Below are positions 14,316 to 22,887 of a stretch of 64,000 nt of DNA, piece by piece. Location of the stretch: contig JAFZRY010000021.1 of assembly GCA_017619615.1 (NCBI GenBank), positions 1-64,000 on the forward strand. Direction: 5' to 3'. The position numbers and the translations under genes are program-made. This DNA is from Lachnospiraceae bacterium (GTDB lineage Bacteria > Bacillota > Clostridia > Lachnospirales > Lachnospiraceae). How positions within the stretch are numbered: the stretch's first letter is position 1; each line of letters opens with the position of its first letter. The notes under the pieces are model-generated. The model was given only the letters and a program-made list of their open reading frames with translations. It searched no databases and was not told the origin of the DNA.

Positions 14316-16740
14316 GGGGGACCTCCTTTTCTCCGGCAGGGGAACCGCTCAGGTCTGCCAGGATCCTGCTGATGATCGCATTCATCGGCGCCCACTTGCT
14401 TTGCATGTCGCGGAACAGTGCGATCTGCGTGCGGGCGCGGAGCAGGTTGTGGTAAGGGTGGGCGATGCGGAAGTAGACGTCGCCCTGCAGGTAGTCGGTG
14501 AGGAAGCGGAGGCCGCATTCGTAGGTCATGACGAGGGCGCCCATGGGGAAGAGGCGGATCTCGTCTTCGGACAGGGCACCGGCGGCGCCGGAGAGGTAGC
14601 CCTGGGCGAAGGATACGAACAGGGCGAGATCGAAACGGACCAGACTGAGGTCCGCGGGGGATTCGCCGGCGGGGTTGCAGCCGGAGCGGACGGCGTCGCC
14701 GAAATCGTGCATGGCGAGGCCGGGACCGACGGTGTCCAGGTCGATCACGCAGAGGCCGCGTCGGGTGGCGCGGTCGAAGAGGACGTTGTTGAGCTTCGTG
14801 TCATTGTGGGTGACGCGGAGCGTTTTTTTGTCCTGCAGGAGGGCGGAAAAGGCGGTGGCGTAATTCTGATTGGAGAGGAAGAATTGGATCTCCTCCTGTA
14901 CGGCGGCGGCGCGGCCGGCGCGGTCCTCCGCCACGGCCTGTTGGAAGGCTTCCAGGCGGCCGGCCGTATCATGGAATCCCCGGATGGGGATGTACAGCGA
15001 CTCCGCCGGGAAGTCCGCCATCAGGCGGTGGAAACGGCCGAAGGCGAGGCCGCCCTGGCGGAAGAGCTCCGGGTCGGCGACGGTGTCGTAACTGTCGGCC
15101 CCTTCGATATGATCGGAGCAGCGCCAGTATTCGCCGACCGGATCCAGATAGTACGGTTTTCCTTCGCCGTCCGTCAGGAAACGCAGCGTTTCCCGCGCGG
15201 GATCGCCGCCGGTCTCCGCGATCCGCTGCCGCAGATACGCCGTGACGCGCACGATGTTTTCCATCAGTTTTTCGGGTTCCCGGAAGACGTTTTTATTGAT
15301 CCGCTGCAGGACCAGCTTCCGTTCCGTCCCGTCTTCGCACTGCACCTCCGCGAGGTACGTGTCGTGGATGTGGCCGCTGCCGAGGCGGGCCAGGGAGAGC
15401 AGCGTGCTGTTCGGGCAGAAATGGCGCACGGCGTCCGCTTTGCAGGCGGTCTGCGGGCCTTCATAGAGGAGGGACGCGCGGTAGGCGTCCACGTCGACGA
15501 CGGCGCCGGTGCGGCGCGATTCTTCGGCCGCGAAGGCGAGCAGGTGGTTGTCTACGGAGATGCGGATGCCGGAGATGGACGGGCTGACGGACTGGCCGGT
15601 CAGGTAACCGTACAGCGATTCGATGATTCCGCGGTCCCCGCCGCCGTGGCCGCTGGGGAGGCCGTCTTTGCCGGTCACGGGGATCTCGGAGATGGTTTTG
15701 GTCTCAAAATCGTACAGGCGGATGGGCTCCTCATCCGCGGTCAGGGAGGCGAACAGCTCGCCTTTCGTGCCCATGACGTGGATGCGGCGGCCGCCGCGGT
15801 TGAAGGCGCACATCGTGAACGCGGCGGTCACGCCGTCGTCGAAGAGCATGTTGACGGTCTGGTGATCCACCGCGTCATTGTCGCATTTGAACACGCATTT
15901 GCCGTATTGGGTGGTGCGCAGGGCGCGCTCCACGTCGGCGTCGGAGGGGGAGGGCATGCGGGTGCAGGCCTCGCGGAACCAGGCGTTTTTCTTGTCGTCC
16001 AGGTAAAGTTTAATGGCATTGTACGGGCAGGTCTCACCGTGCGGGCAGCCGTCGAGGCAGCGCTCCGGCGCGTCGGCCGGCGCGTTCGCCCGCGTGAAAT
16101 ACCGCAGGGAGCCGAAGGACTGGATCTTCCGGCACTGCTTCCCGATCAGCCACTGGAGGATGTCCAGGTCGTGGCAGGATTTCTGCAGCAGCATGTTGGA
16201 GGAGCGGCCGGTGTTGCCCCAGTTGCCGCGCACGAAGCTGTGGCTCTGGTGGCGGTTGCCGACGTTTTCTTCATGATTGACTGAAATGACTTCGCCCAGC
16301 CGGCCTTCGTCGATCAGCCGCTTGACGGTCGTAAACAGCGGCGTGTACCGGAGCACGTGGCAGACGACCACCTTTACTCCGGCCTTCTCGGCCGCCTGCG
16401 CGACGGCTTCGCAGCTGACCGGGTCCGGCGACACCGGCTTTTCCAGCAGCACGTCGTAATGCAGCGCGATGGCCGCCATCGCCGGCTGGAAATGGTACGC
16501 GTCCAGAGTGCACACGAGCGCCAGATCCGCGATCTTGCCCAGTTTGAACATGTCCCGCCAGTCGGCGAAGCATCGCTCCGCCGGGATATCGTGTCTGGCG
16601 CGGACGTATTCGCGGCGGCTCTCGATCGGCTCCGCCACGGCGACGACTTTATACCGCTCCGGCATATCCCGCATGATGTCCGTATATGTCTGGCCGCGGT
16701 CGCCGGCGCCGACTAATACGACTGTGAGCTGTTTGTCCAT
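14308..16740 (-). CDS. Gfo/Idh/MocA dehydrogenase fused to a NahK-like sugar 1-kinase
   Basis: An 810-aa two-enzyme protein. Residues 1-420 form a Gfo/Idh/MocA NAD(P)-dependent oxidoreductase: Rossmann GAGDRG (11-16), LLEKPVSPDP, the catalytic-type LQKSCHDLDILQW helix and an added Cys cluster, CLDGCPHGETCPY. Residues 440-810 resemble N-acetylhexosamine 1-kinase (NahK) and APH-fold kinases: GSGHIHDTYLA, LVLQRINKNVF, the catalytic loop THNDTKLNNVLFD and metal Asp in VIDLDTVGPG. The start at 16740 is chosen for GGGAGGAA upstream. A sugar oxidised or isomerised and phosphorylated by one chain is the natural reading, perhaps of mucin or HMO hexosamines (inference). The downstream P-loop kinase gene overlaps it. 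Confidence 0.85.
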   Translation of the reverse strand: MDKQLTVVLVGAGDRGQTYTDIMRDMPERYKVVAVAEPIESRREYVRARHDIPAERCFADWRDMFKLGKIADLALVCTLDAYHFQPAMAAIALHYDVLLEKPVSPDPVSCEAVAQAAEKAGVKVVVCHVLRYTPLFTTVKRLIDEGRLGEVISVNHEENVGNRHQSHSFVRGNWGNTGRSSNMLLQKSCHDLDILQWLIGKQCRKIQSFGSLRYFTRANAPADAPERCLDGCPHGETCPYNAIKLYLDDKKNAWFREACTRMPSPSDADVERALRTTQYGKCVFKCDNDAVDHQTVNMLFDDGVTAAFTMCAFNRGGRRIHVMGTKGELFASLTADEEPIRLYDFETKTISEIPVTGKDGLPSGHGGGDRGIIESLYGYLTGQSVSPSISGIRISVDNHLLAFAAEESRRTGAVVDVDAYRASLLYEGPQTACKADAVRHFCPNSTLLSLARLGSGHIHDTYLAEVQCEDGTERKLVLQRINKNVFREPEKLMENIVRVTAYLRQRIAETGGDPARETLRFLTDGEGKPYYLDPVGEYWRCSDHIEGADSYDTVADPELFRQGGLAFGRFHRLMADFPAESLYIPIRGFHDTAGRLEAFQQAVAEDRAGRAAAVQEEIQFFLSNQNYATAFSALLQDKKTLRVTHNDTKLNNVLFDRATRRGLCVIDLDTVGPGLAMHDFGDAVRSGCNPAGESPADLSLVRFDLALFVSFAQGYLSGAAGALSEDEIRLFPMGALVMTYECGLRFLTDYLQGDVYFRIAHPYHNLLRARTQIALFRDMQSKWAPMNAIISRILADLSGSPAGEKEVPRG

Positions 16741-16770
16741 GATGGTTCCTCCCGGTCCCGCCAATAAAAA

Positions 16771-16795
16771 ATGACAGAGGTATATTCCCTGTCAT
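16771..16795. repeat. Palindromic intergenic repeat (TGACAGAGG family)
   Basis: ATGACAGAGG (16771-16780) and CCCTGTCAT (16787-16795) form a near-perfect hairpin. The same element recurs at 43516, with variants at 41660, 47347 and 53853. It lies between the ECF importer operon and the dehydrogenase-kinase gene and may act as a weak terminator. Confidence 0.7.
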
Positions 16796-16830
16796 CATAG
16801 CAGTTCCGCCGGAAAAAGGCAATCGCCCCG

Positions 16831-17559
16831 TCACGCTCCGTCCGGGCCGGCCAGGCGGAGCGGCAGCTCCAGACGGTTGGCTTCGAGCAGCGCGCGGTCC
16901 TGCAGGATCTCCTGCGCGGGGCCGTCGGCGGCCACCGAGCCCCGGCCGAGGACGATCACGCGGTCACAGGTGTCCCAGATCATGTCCAGGTCGTGGGAGG
17001 TGATCAGTTTGGTCTCGGGCAGTTCGCGGATGGTGCGGATGATCAGGCGGCGGTTGCGGGGGTCCAGGGCGGAGGTGGGCTCGTCCATCAGGAGGACCTC
17101 CGGCTCCATGGCCAGTACGGTGGCGATGGCGGCCATGCGCTTTTCGCCGCCGGAGAGTTTGTGGTTGTGGCGGTGCTTCAGGTCCGCGAGATCCAGGCGG
17201 GCCAGTACGGCGTCCACGCGGGCGTCGGCTTCTTCGCGGCTGGCGCCGTAGTTCATCGGGCCGAAGATCATGTCCTCATAAACTGTGGGCATGAACATCT
17301 GGTTGTCGGAGTTCTGGAGGACGAAACCCATTTTCCGGCGGATCTCCGGCAGGGTCTTCGGCGTCACTTCCGTACCGTCCACGGTAATCAGGCCCTCGTG
17401 GGGCAGGAGGCCCAGCAGGGCGCGCATCAGCGTGGTCTTGCCTGCGCCGTTCGCGCCGATCAGGCCGACCGCCTCGCCTTTTTCCACGGTAAAGGAGACG
17501 TTCCGGAGCACCGGGGCGTCCTTGGTATAATAGACCGATACGTTTTCCAGCCGGATCAT
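16831..17559 (-). CDS. cbiO: ECF/Cbi-type metal importer ATPase
   Basis: A 242-aa ATPase of the cobalt/nickel ECF importer. Walker A GANGAGKTT lies near residue 36, Q-loop FVLQNSDNQMF near 85, signature LSGGEKR near 140 and Walker B VLLMDEPTSALD near 160. The open frame extends far upstream, but the real ATG is at 17559, overlapping the cbiQ stop as ATGA; the upstream extension is antisense-like low-complexity sequence. It drives CbiM/CbiQ at the membrane. Confidence 0.93.
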   Translation of the reverse strand: MIRLENVSVYYTKDAPVLRNVSFTVEKGEAVGLIGANGAGKTTLMRALLGLLPHEGLITVDGTEVTPKTLPEIRRKMGFVLQNSDNQMFMPTVYEDMIFGPMNYGASREEADARVDAVLARLDLADLKHRHNHKLSGGEKRMAAIATVLAMEPEVLLMDEPTSALDPRNRRLIIRTIRELPETKLITSHDLDMIWDTCDRVIVLGRGSVAADGPAQEILQDRALLEANRLELPLRLAGPDGA

Positions 17560-18368
17560 CGGATCCCTCCCGTCAGCAGACGGCCCAGCAGGCCGGGGAT
17601 GTTGTAAAGGCGGCACAGGACGAAGGCGGCCGTCCAGAGGATCAGCCAGAGCGCGTCCCGGCCGGTGAAGCGCCGGTCTTCCGCGTAGGCGAAATTGCCG
17701 GAAAAGCCGCGGAGCTGCATGCTGCCGTACAGTTCCTCCGCGCGGTCCATGCTCCGCAGAAGCAGCTGGCCGAGGAAGGAACCCCAGGCGGCGAAGCGGA
17801 TGCCCCGCTGGCCGGGCGCGCGCAGGTGGTAGGCGTCGGTCATCACGGACAGTTCCTCCGTCATCACGCCCACGTAGCGGTAGGTAAGGAGCAGGAGAGT
17901 GACCAGGATGGACGGCAGATGGAGGCGGCGGAGCGCGGCACACAGGTCGTCGATGGAGGTCGTGGCCATGAGCAGGAACGACGCGGCCAGGCAGAAGAGT
18001 CCTTTCAGCATCAGCGTGATCATGCTGACCACGCCGCCGGAAACGGTCAGACCGCCCACCGTCAGGAGCGGCGCGCGGTCAAAGAACGGATTGAACAGCC
18101 CCACAGCCATCACCAGCGGCAGCACGAAGCGGAGCTTGCGGAAACAGGTCCCGACGGGGATGCCGCTGAGGGAAAACAGCAGCGCCGGCCAGAGGACCAT
18201 GATCAGCAGGCCGTCTAACTGATATTTCCCGAACGATACCGTGACGATGATATAGGCGACGGTGGTCAGCAGCTTGGCCAGGGCATGGAGGCGGTGCACC
18301 GGGGAATCCCCGGCGGCCAGCGTATCCATCTCCCGCAGTTCCAGGAGCGACCGGTCCATCCTGTTCAT
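17556..18368 (-). CDS. cbiQ: ECF importer transmembrane protein CbiQ
   Basis: A 270-aa membrane protein with five or six helices; it couples the ATPase to the substrate-capturing CbiM. The coupling-helix region has the two Ala-Arg-Gly-type motifs DAYHLRAPG and MQLRGFSG typical of EcfT/CbiQ. The start at 18368 is preferred over one 30 bp upstream because GAGAGG lies 6 bp before it. The gap to cbiM is 63 bp and the overlap with cbiO is 4 bp. Confidence 0.93.
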   Translation of the reverse strand: MNRMDRSLLELREMDTLAAGDSPVHRLHALAKLLTTVAYIIVTVSFGKYQLDGLLIMVLWPALLFSLSGIPVGTCFRKLRFVLPLVMAVGLFNPFFDRAPLLTVGGLTVSGGVVSMITLMLKGLFCLAASFLLMATTSIDDLCAALRRLHLPSILVTLLLLTYRYVGVMTEELSVMTDAYHLRAPGQRGIRFAAWGSFLGQLLLRSMDRAEELYGSMQLRGFSGNFAYAEDRRFTGRDALWLILWTAAFVLCRLYNIPGLLGRLLTGGIR

Positions 18369-18431
18369 AAAAAACCTCTCAGTATGGAACAGAGGCATCC
18401 GCAGACGCCCCTGTTCCGTGTTTCTCCGAAA

Positions 18432-19496
18432 TTATGCGGGCTGCTGCTGTTTCTTCCTTCGCCGGAAGAAGCCGCCGGCCATGCAGATCAGCACGGCCAG
18501 ACCTGCCACGATGGCGGAGCCGACCAGGCCGGAGACCGTGGTCCCGACCGGGCTGTCGCTGTCCGGGAAGGCGTAATCCGGCAGGAAGGACGTCGCTTCC
18601 TGGATGGAGGACGCCGTGTCGGCCACGCCGCTCTTCACGCCGAAATTCTCTTCGTCCAGCCCCATGTTTTTGCTGTAGCCGGCCTCCTCATTGCCGAACA
18701 GGGCCCATTCCAGGCCGTCCGGATGGGAGCTCGCCAGCAGGGAAAGGCCGCCGCCCACCAGGACCACCACCGCGGCCAGGATGACCAGCGTGGTCTGCAG
18801 GGAACGCTGCGTGCCGGGACCCGTCGCGGGGTCAACGTCCATCAGCAGCGCGGGCCGGGACTCAAAGACGAAGACGAGCACCGCCGCCGTCACCAGGCCT
18901 TCGACCAGGCCGATGGCCAGATGGATGGGCTGCATCAGCGCCACGAACGCGCCGAACGGCAGCTCGGTGATCCCGGACAGCGTAGTCTCCAGTACCACGG
19001 AGAACGCGCCCAGCTGCAGCGTGACGATACAGCCGATGACGGATGCGGCGATGATCCGCAGCCTTTCCGCCTTCCGGGTCTCCCCGCCGAACCATCTGCT
19101 GTGCATAATGGGCCGCCAGATGAGATAATAGCCGACGAAACAGCCGTAAAAGGCCATGTTCCAGATGTTCGCGCCCAATGCCATCAGTCCTCCGTCGGCA
19201 AAGAACAGGCATTGGACGGTCAGAATTACAATCATTGACAGGAATCCCGCCTGCGGCCCCAGCAGCGCGGAGAGCAGCATGCCGCCGCACATGTGGCCGG
19301 AAGAACCGGTGCCGGGGATGGTGTAGTTGATCATCTGGCCCGCAAAGACCAGCGCGGCCGCCACCGCCATCGTGGGCAGTTTCTGCGGCTCATTGTCCTT
19401 TTTCAGCTGGTGGATGGATACGCCGGCCACGGTGCCGGACGCGACGTACATCGTCGCCGCGACCGCCGGAGCCAGCAGGGCGTCTGCCATATGCAT
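18432..19496 (-). CDS. cbiM: Nickel/cobalt-binding CbiM fused to a CbiN/PDGLE domain
   Basis: A 354-aa membrane protein that captures Ni(II) or Co(II). The N-terminus is MHMADALL with metal-binding His at position 2, as in CbiM/NikM, and SSGHMCGGML near residue 68. Eight or so helices follow. From residue 225 a CbiN-like part contains one membrane helix, the PDGLEWAL motif, an exported loop and a final helix with an RRRKK tail. AAGGAGG lies 7 bp before the ATG. No biosynthetic cobalamin genes are present, so nickel or cobalt cannot be decided. Expression is probably under the divergent CsoR-family repressor. Confidence 0.93.
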   Translation of the reverse strand: MHMADALLAPAVAATMYVASGTVAGVSIHQLKKDNEPQKLPTMAVAAALVFAGQMINYTIPGTGSSGHMCGGMLLSALLGPQAGFLSMIVILTVQCLFFADGGLMALGANIWNMAFYGCFVGYYLIWRPIMHSRWFGGETRKAERLRIIAASVIGCIVTLQLGAFSVVLETTLSGITELPFGAFVALMQPIHLAIGLVEGLVTAAVLVFVFESRPALLMDVDPATGPGTQRSLQTTLVILAAVVVLVGGGLSLLASSHPDGLEWALFGNEEAGYSKNMGLDEENFGVKSGVADTASSIQEATSFLPDYAFPDSDSPVGTTVSGLVGSAIVAGLAVLICMAGGFFRRRKKQQQPA

Positions 19497-19536
19497 GGGG
19501 AGACCTCCTTGGATAACGAATCGGATTTGTAATTCC

Positions 19537-19606
19537 AGTATAGCGCGCCCCGGTTTCCGTACAAGCCCCGTGGGGGGTTGTTTTTTGCGGTTTTGCCCTT
19601 TATAAT
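19537..19606. promoter_or_regulatory. Divergent promoters and putative CsoR-family operator between cbiM and the regulator
   Basis: Leftward: -35 TTGTAC (19564-19559), 16-bp spacer, -10 TATACT (19542-19537). Rightward: TTGTTT (19578-19583), 17-bp spacer, TATAAT (19601-19606). Between them, ACAAGCCCC-GT-GGGGGGTTGT (19561-19581) is an almost perfect C-tract/G-tract inverted repeat, the style of DNA bound by CsoR/RcnR-family tetramers. It overlaps both -35 boxes, so one bound regulator could shut both genes. Confidence 0.6.
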
Positions 19607-19657
19607 TGAGAAAGATTTGTTTTTCCGCCTGTACGGCGCGCTGCAGGGAGGTCTGTT

Positions 19658-20008
19658 ATGCACGACCACGATCACAATCACGAACAGGGGCACGAACACG
19701 TTCACAGCCATGATCACGAACATAACCATGATCACCCCCATCCCCATCACCACGAAAACACTCCGGCCGTCCTCAACCGCCTCTCCAAGGCCATCGGCCA
19801 CCTGGAGTCCGTCCGCCGCATGGTGGAAGACGGCCGCGACTGCTCGGAGGTCCTGATCCAGCTGGCCGCCGTGCGCTCCGCGCTGGGGTCCGTCAGCCGC
19901 ATCATCCTGAAGGACCACATCGAGCACTGCGTGGTGGACGCGGTGGAATCGCACGACCAGGAGGCGATAGAGGAACTGAACAAGGCGATCGATCACCTGT
20001 TCAAATGA
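19658..20008 (+). CDS. CsoR/RcnR-family metal sensor with a 16-His N-terminal tail
   Basis: A 116-aa repressor-type regulator. Sixteen of the first 32 residues are His, alternating with Asp, Glu and Asn, forming a probable metal-buffering tail. The all-helical CsoR domain follows, with Cys62, His87 and Cys91. Their spacing (25 and 4) equals the Cys-His-Cys copper site of CsoR and the nickel site of InrS, whereas RcnR has His at the last position. Divergence from the Ni/Co importer points to nickel or cobalt as ligand (inference). GGGAGG precedes the ATG. Confidence 0.9.
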   Translation: MHDHDHNHEQGHEHVHSHDHEHNHDHPHPHHHENTPAVLNRLSKAIGHLESVRRMVEDGRDCSEVLIQLAAVRSALGSVSRIILKDHIEHCVVDAVESHDQEAIEELNKAIDHLFK

Positions 20009-20028
20009 TCCGGGATGTATAGAAAAAA

Positions 20029-20058
20029 CTCCGGTCCGCGGGGGCCGGAGCTTTTTTT
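20029..20058 (+). terminator. Terminator after the CsoR-family gene
   Basis: CTCCGG (20029-20034) and CCGGAG (20045-20050) with further GC pairing inside, followed by seven T. Confidence 0.85.
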
Positions 20059-20084
20059 GTGGGAAGAGGGCGGCGGCCGCCGGT

Positions 20085-21908
20085 TTACCCGGCGAACATC
20101 ATCCCGTCAAACAGGTCTTCGATATCGATTCCGTTTACCCGGTACTGCCAGATCTCCCGGTCGTATTCCAGTTCGATCAGGACGACGGTGCCGTCTTCCG
20201 TAACGGCCAGCACGCGGGAGTCACCGTCCGCGGCGGTAAGCCGCAGGGGGTCGCCGGTGTGCAGGGAGACGGGGTCGCCCGCGGTGTCGGAATCCGGGTC
20301 ATAGGAGGGCAGTTCCAGATCCTGCAGCAGGGTCAGCGTGCGCTCCGGGGACATATCGTACCAGGGGCTGAGCGGCTGCGGCAGGCCGTTCGCGCCGCGT
20401 TCGTAATAGCGGTGCGCGGTGCAGGAACTCAGCAGGTGCATGGGAACCTCCATCGGGAAACAGTGCGGATCCGCCGGGATCTCGCGGAAATAGAGCGGCG
20501 AGGCGCCGTCTTCCGCCGCGGATTCATACGCGCGGCCGAGCGACTCCGGGGATTCGCCGAGGCGTTCGGGAGCATCTCCGTCAATGCGGTACACGCAGGT
20601 GCGCGCAAAGCCGTTCAGGCCGGGGATCGTGACGGCCAGCAGGTCCGGCAGGCCGTCTTCATGCAGCAGATAGGCGGCTTCGGGAGCGCCTTCCATGCCG
20701 TGGGAGATAGTTTCCGTGAGGAACACGCCGTTGACGGTGACTGTCATGCCGACCGTATACGGGCCGTAATCGCTTTCGGTCTCCTGCAGGCTGATCAGGA
20801 CTTCCTGGCCGCCGGGAAGCGTCGTTTCCTCGTTCAGCGGAACGGAAATAACGTAGCGCTCCGGCACGTTCAGGGCCAGGTCGGTAAAGAGGTCCTCATG
20901 CTCCGCAAAGGAGACGGTCAGCGGGACATAGGAAGGCCCGGCGGGCAGGTATTCCCCGTCTTCGAACCAGAACGTGATCCCGCTGAGGCCGGCCGCCCAG
21001 AGGAAGTTGCCGGAATCCAGGTCATCCGCAGCGTAGGGGAGGCGGCTGCCGGCCGCTTTCAGCAGTACTTCCTTCAGGGCCTCTTCGTCCCGGATCACCG
21101 CCGACAGAGGCAGTTCAGCGCCTGTTTTGGGGTCCAGGTTGACCGCGGAGGAGACGCTGCGGACCGGCTCCGCGTCCGCATAATAGTATTCGTCCAGGAA
21201 GACAAGGCTCAGGATGCGGGAATCCGTGCGCTGCGGGGCGGCGCTCCGGAGGAAACGGGTCAGGTCCGCCGTTTCGGAGGAAGGATCCTCCATGGCGGCC
21301 GCGAATTCTTCGTGCAGCTCCGCAAAATCGCGCAGGGAGGCCTTCCGGCGGCCTGCCAGGGCGTCCGAAAGAGCCGACACAGACTGTGCGGCCTCTTCCG
21401 GAAGAGCGGTCAGGCTCAGGAGCATGTACAGGGTCCGGCCGTCGGTATCCGAGCGGTCATAGTAATTAGTGCGGAGAAGGAAGATGCTGAGCGGCTCCGG
21501 GGACTCCTGCGCGATGGGACCGGGGGCTTCCGTGGAGGGGGCCGGCGTTTCGGTTTCGGGAGCGGGGTCGGTCTCGGGTTCCGGAGTGGTTTCAGGCTCG
21601 GGCGTGGTCTCCGGCTCGGAAGTGGTTTCCGGTTCGGGCGTGGTCTCCGGTTCCGGAGTGGTCGGATCGGCTGTGGTTTCTGCTTCTGTCGTAGTCTCCG
21701 GCTCAGCGGTCACCGGCGCGGGCGTCGTTTCCGGCGCCGCCGTGGTAGCCGGCGCCGCGGTGGTCTCCGGCCGTTCCGTGGCCGTTTCCGGCGCCGCGGT
21801 CGCGGGATCCGTTACCGGCGCGGCCGGCTGACTGCCGGCGCAGCCGCATAAAGCCGCGGACAGCAGGAGCGCTGTCACAAGAATGGCTGTCATCAGTTTT
21901 TTCACCAT
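20085..21908 (-). CDS. Large lipoprotein with a Thr/Pro/Glu repeat stalk
   Basis: A 607-aa exported protein. The N-terminus MVKKLMTAILVTALLLSAALCGCAG is a lipoprotein signal with Cys in the lipobox. Residues 30-125 are a degenerate TPEPETT-type repeat that would form an extended cell-wall-spanning stalk. The remaining 480 residues form an unrecognised extracytoplasmic domain ending in a strand-rich segment with LAVTEDGTVVLIELEYD. The start at 21908 is chosen for GGGAGG upstream and the signal peptide; the frame stays open 366 bp further up without coding character. No function can be named; surface adhesion or ligand binding is possible. Confidence 0.75.
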   Translation of the reverse strand: MVKKLMTAILVTALLLSAALCGCAGSQPAAPVTDPATAAPETATERPETTAAPATTAAPETTPAPVTAEPETTTEAETTADPTTPEPETTPEPETTSEPETTPEPETTPEPETDPAPETETPAPSTEAPGPIAQESPEPLSIFLLRTNYYDRSDTDGRTLYMLLSLTALPEEAAQSVSALSDALAGRRKASLRDFAELHEEFAAAMEDPSSETADLTRFLRSAAPQRTDSRILSLVFLDEYYYADAEPVRSVSSAVNLDPKTGAELPLSAVIRDEEALKEVLLKAAGSRLPYAADDLDSGNFLWAAGLSGITFWFEDGEYLPAGPSYVPLTVSFAEHEDLFTDLALNVPERYVISVPLNEETTLPGGQEVLISLQETESDYGPYTVGMTVTVNGVFLTETISHGMEGAPEAAYLLHEDGLPDLLAVTIPGLNGFARTCVYRIDGDAPERLGESPESLGRAYESAAEDGASPLYFREIPADPHCFPMEVPMHLLSSCTAHRYYERGANGLPQPLSPWYDMSPERTLTLLQDLELPSYDPDSDTAGDPVSLHTGDPLRLTAADGDSRVLAVTEDGTVVLIELEYDREIWQYRVNGIDIEDLFDGMMFAG

Positions 21909-21940
21909 ATAACACCTCCCGAGGGCTGTGGATAGCCCTG

Positions 21941-21969
21941 ATTCTACCACACGGACCTTCGATTGTAAA
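21941..21969 (-). promoter_or_regulatory. Promoter of the lipoprotein gene
   Basis: TTTACA (21969-21964), 17-bp spacer and TAGAAT (21946-21941) on the minus strand. A GGGCT/AGCCC hairpin follows in the leader. Confidence 0.55.
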
Positions 21970-22016
21970 CCGTGCGGGTGCAGGAGGACGGCCCCTTTGT
22001 CAGAAACCGCTCTCTC

Positions 22017-22045
22017 TTGCAAAAATATGCCCTCTGCCATATACT
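22017..22045 (+). promoter_or_regulatory. Promoter of the small membrane-protein pair
   Basis: TTGCAA (22017-22022), 17-bp spacer and TATACT (22040-22045), about 54 bp before the first ATG. Confidence 0.5.
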
Positions 22046-22098
22046 TATTTTCAGGAAACAACGAATCATGACAGGGAATACGGCGAAAGGAGGAGACA

Positions 22099-22539
22099 AT
22101 GAAAAAGCGCAGAAATAGATCTCCGGGGAAGATGGTCCTGGTCGTCGTACTTTGTACGGCCGCGGCTGCGGTGCTGCTCCATGTCTGGATGATAACCAGG
22201 CCGGTGACGGTGGACCGCGGGGCTTCCGCGCTGTATTCGGATGAGGAGATCGACCGGGCGGTCGAGGTCGTCAAGGCGAGATTTGCAGAGATGAAAGGCT
22301 GCCGGCTGATATCCCTCAGTTATGCCGGCGACGAGAAGAGCCGGGAAGAACTGGATTATTATAACCGGGCGCTGAAGACGGGCGGGCCGTATACGGACTG
22401 CATCGTACTGAATTCCAAGTTTCGCTCGCCGATATTCGGCGGCGGCGCCTGGGACGCCAATTCCCTGTATCATTGGGGCTGGATCCTGGTCAGGACCGGC
22501 GACGGCCCCTGGACCGTTCTGACGAGCGGGTACGGCTGA
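22099..22539 (+). CDS. Small exported protein, DUF4829-like
   Basis: A 146-aa protein with one N-terminal membrane helix (about 12-32) and an extracytoplasmic domain. The pattern SDEEIDRAVEVVKARF, CRLISLSYAGDE and WGWILVRTGDGPWTVL matches what I recall of DUF4829 proteins in Clostridia. AAAGGAGG precedes the ATG. It is followed 18 bp later by another small membrane protein gene. Function unknown. Confidence 0.65.
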   Translation: MKKRRNRSPGKMVLVVVLCTAAAAVLLHVWMITRPVTVDRGASALYSDEEIDRAVEVVKARFAEMKGCRLISLSYAGDEKSREELDYYNRALKTGGPYTDCIVLNSKFRSPIFGGGAWDANSLYHWGWILVRTGDGPWTVLTSGYG

Positions 22540-22557
22540 TGAGCGGAAGGAGGGCGG

Positions 22558-22887
22558 ATGCCTGTGAAGAAGATCAAAAAGGTTTTATGCGTCGTTCTGG
22601 TGATCCTGCTCATCCTGTCGTTTATCCCGTGGCCTTCGTTTCTGAAGGACGGAGGCACGGTCAAGTGGCGGGCGTTCTGGTACTCGGTGTACAGCTGGAA
22701 AACGATGTATGATCCAATGATCGATGAGAAATTCAACAGCGACGGATCTTTTACGAAATATATTGCGAAAGACGAAAACAGCGAGCCGGCTTTCTGGCAG
22801 CGGACGGACGTTTATCTTTTCCCGCAGAGCCTGACGGATCACGGGTTCTTTGAGAAGCCGGCCCGGTACGTCTGGAGTTGGCCGTAG
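22558..22887 (+). CDS. Small membrane-anchored protein of unknown function
   Basis: A 109-aa protein with a Lys-rich start, one hydrophobic helix (residues 8-26) and a short exported domain rich in aromatic residues (WRAFWYSVYSWKTMYDP). GGAAGGAGG lies 11 bp before the ATG. It is probably co-transcribed with the DUF4829-like gene. The C-terminus runs into one of the GGGACGG intergenic repeats. Confidence 0.6.
   Translation: MPVKKIKKVLCVVLVILLILSFIPWPSFLKDGGTVKWRAFWYSVYSWKTMYDPMIDEKFNSDGSFTKYIAKDENSEPAFWQRTDVYLFPQSLTDHGFFEKPARYVWSWP

Noticed and set aside
14227-16284. A 685-codon open frame on the plus strand
   Set aside because: It lies antisense to the dehydrogenase-NahK gene, whose motifs are unmistakable, and its own product is Gly/Ala/Val-rich with no domain. 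Long antisense frames are expected in this GC-rich DNA.
17560-17943. N-terminal extension of the CbiO frame
   Set aside because: The added residues are Arg/Pro-rich and overlap cbiQ; the ATG at 17559 overlaps the cbiQ stop and begins the ABC fold correctly.
19497-19657. Cobalamin riboswitch before cbiM
   Set aside because: The gap is only about 160 bp, contains promoters and a palindrome, and lacks the B12-box consensus.
21540-21830. CRISPR-like spaced repeats
   Set aside because: These are in-frame TPEPETT codon repeats in the lipoprotein stalk, with no unique spacers between constant repeats.
20259-21851. A 530-codon plus-strand frame opposite the lipoprotein
   Set aside because: Its Gly/Ser/Phe-rich tail mirrors the TPEPETT repeat of the real lipoprotein, and no start signals support it.
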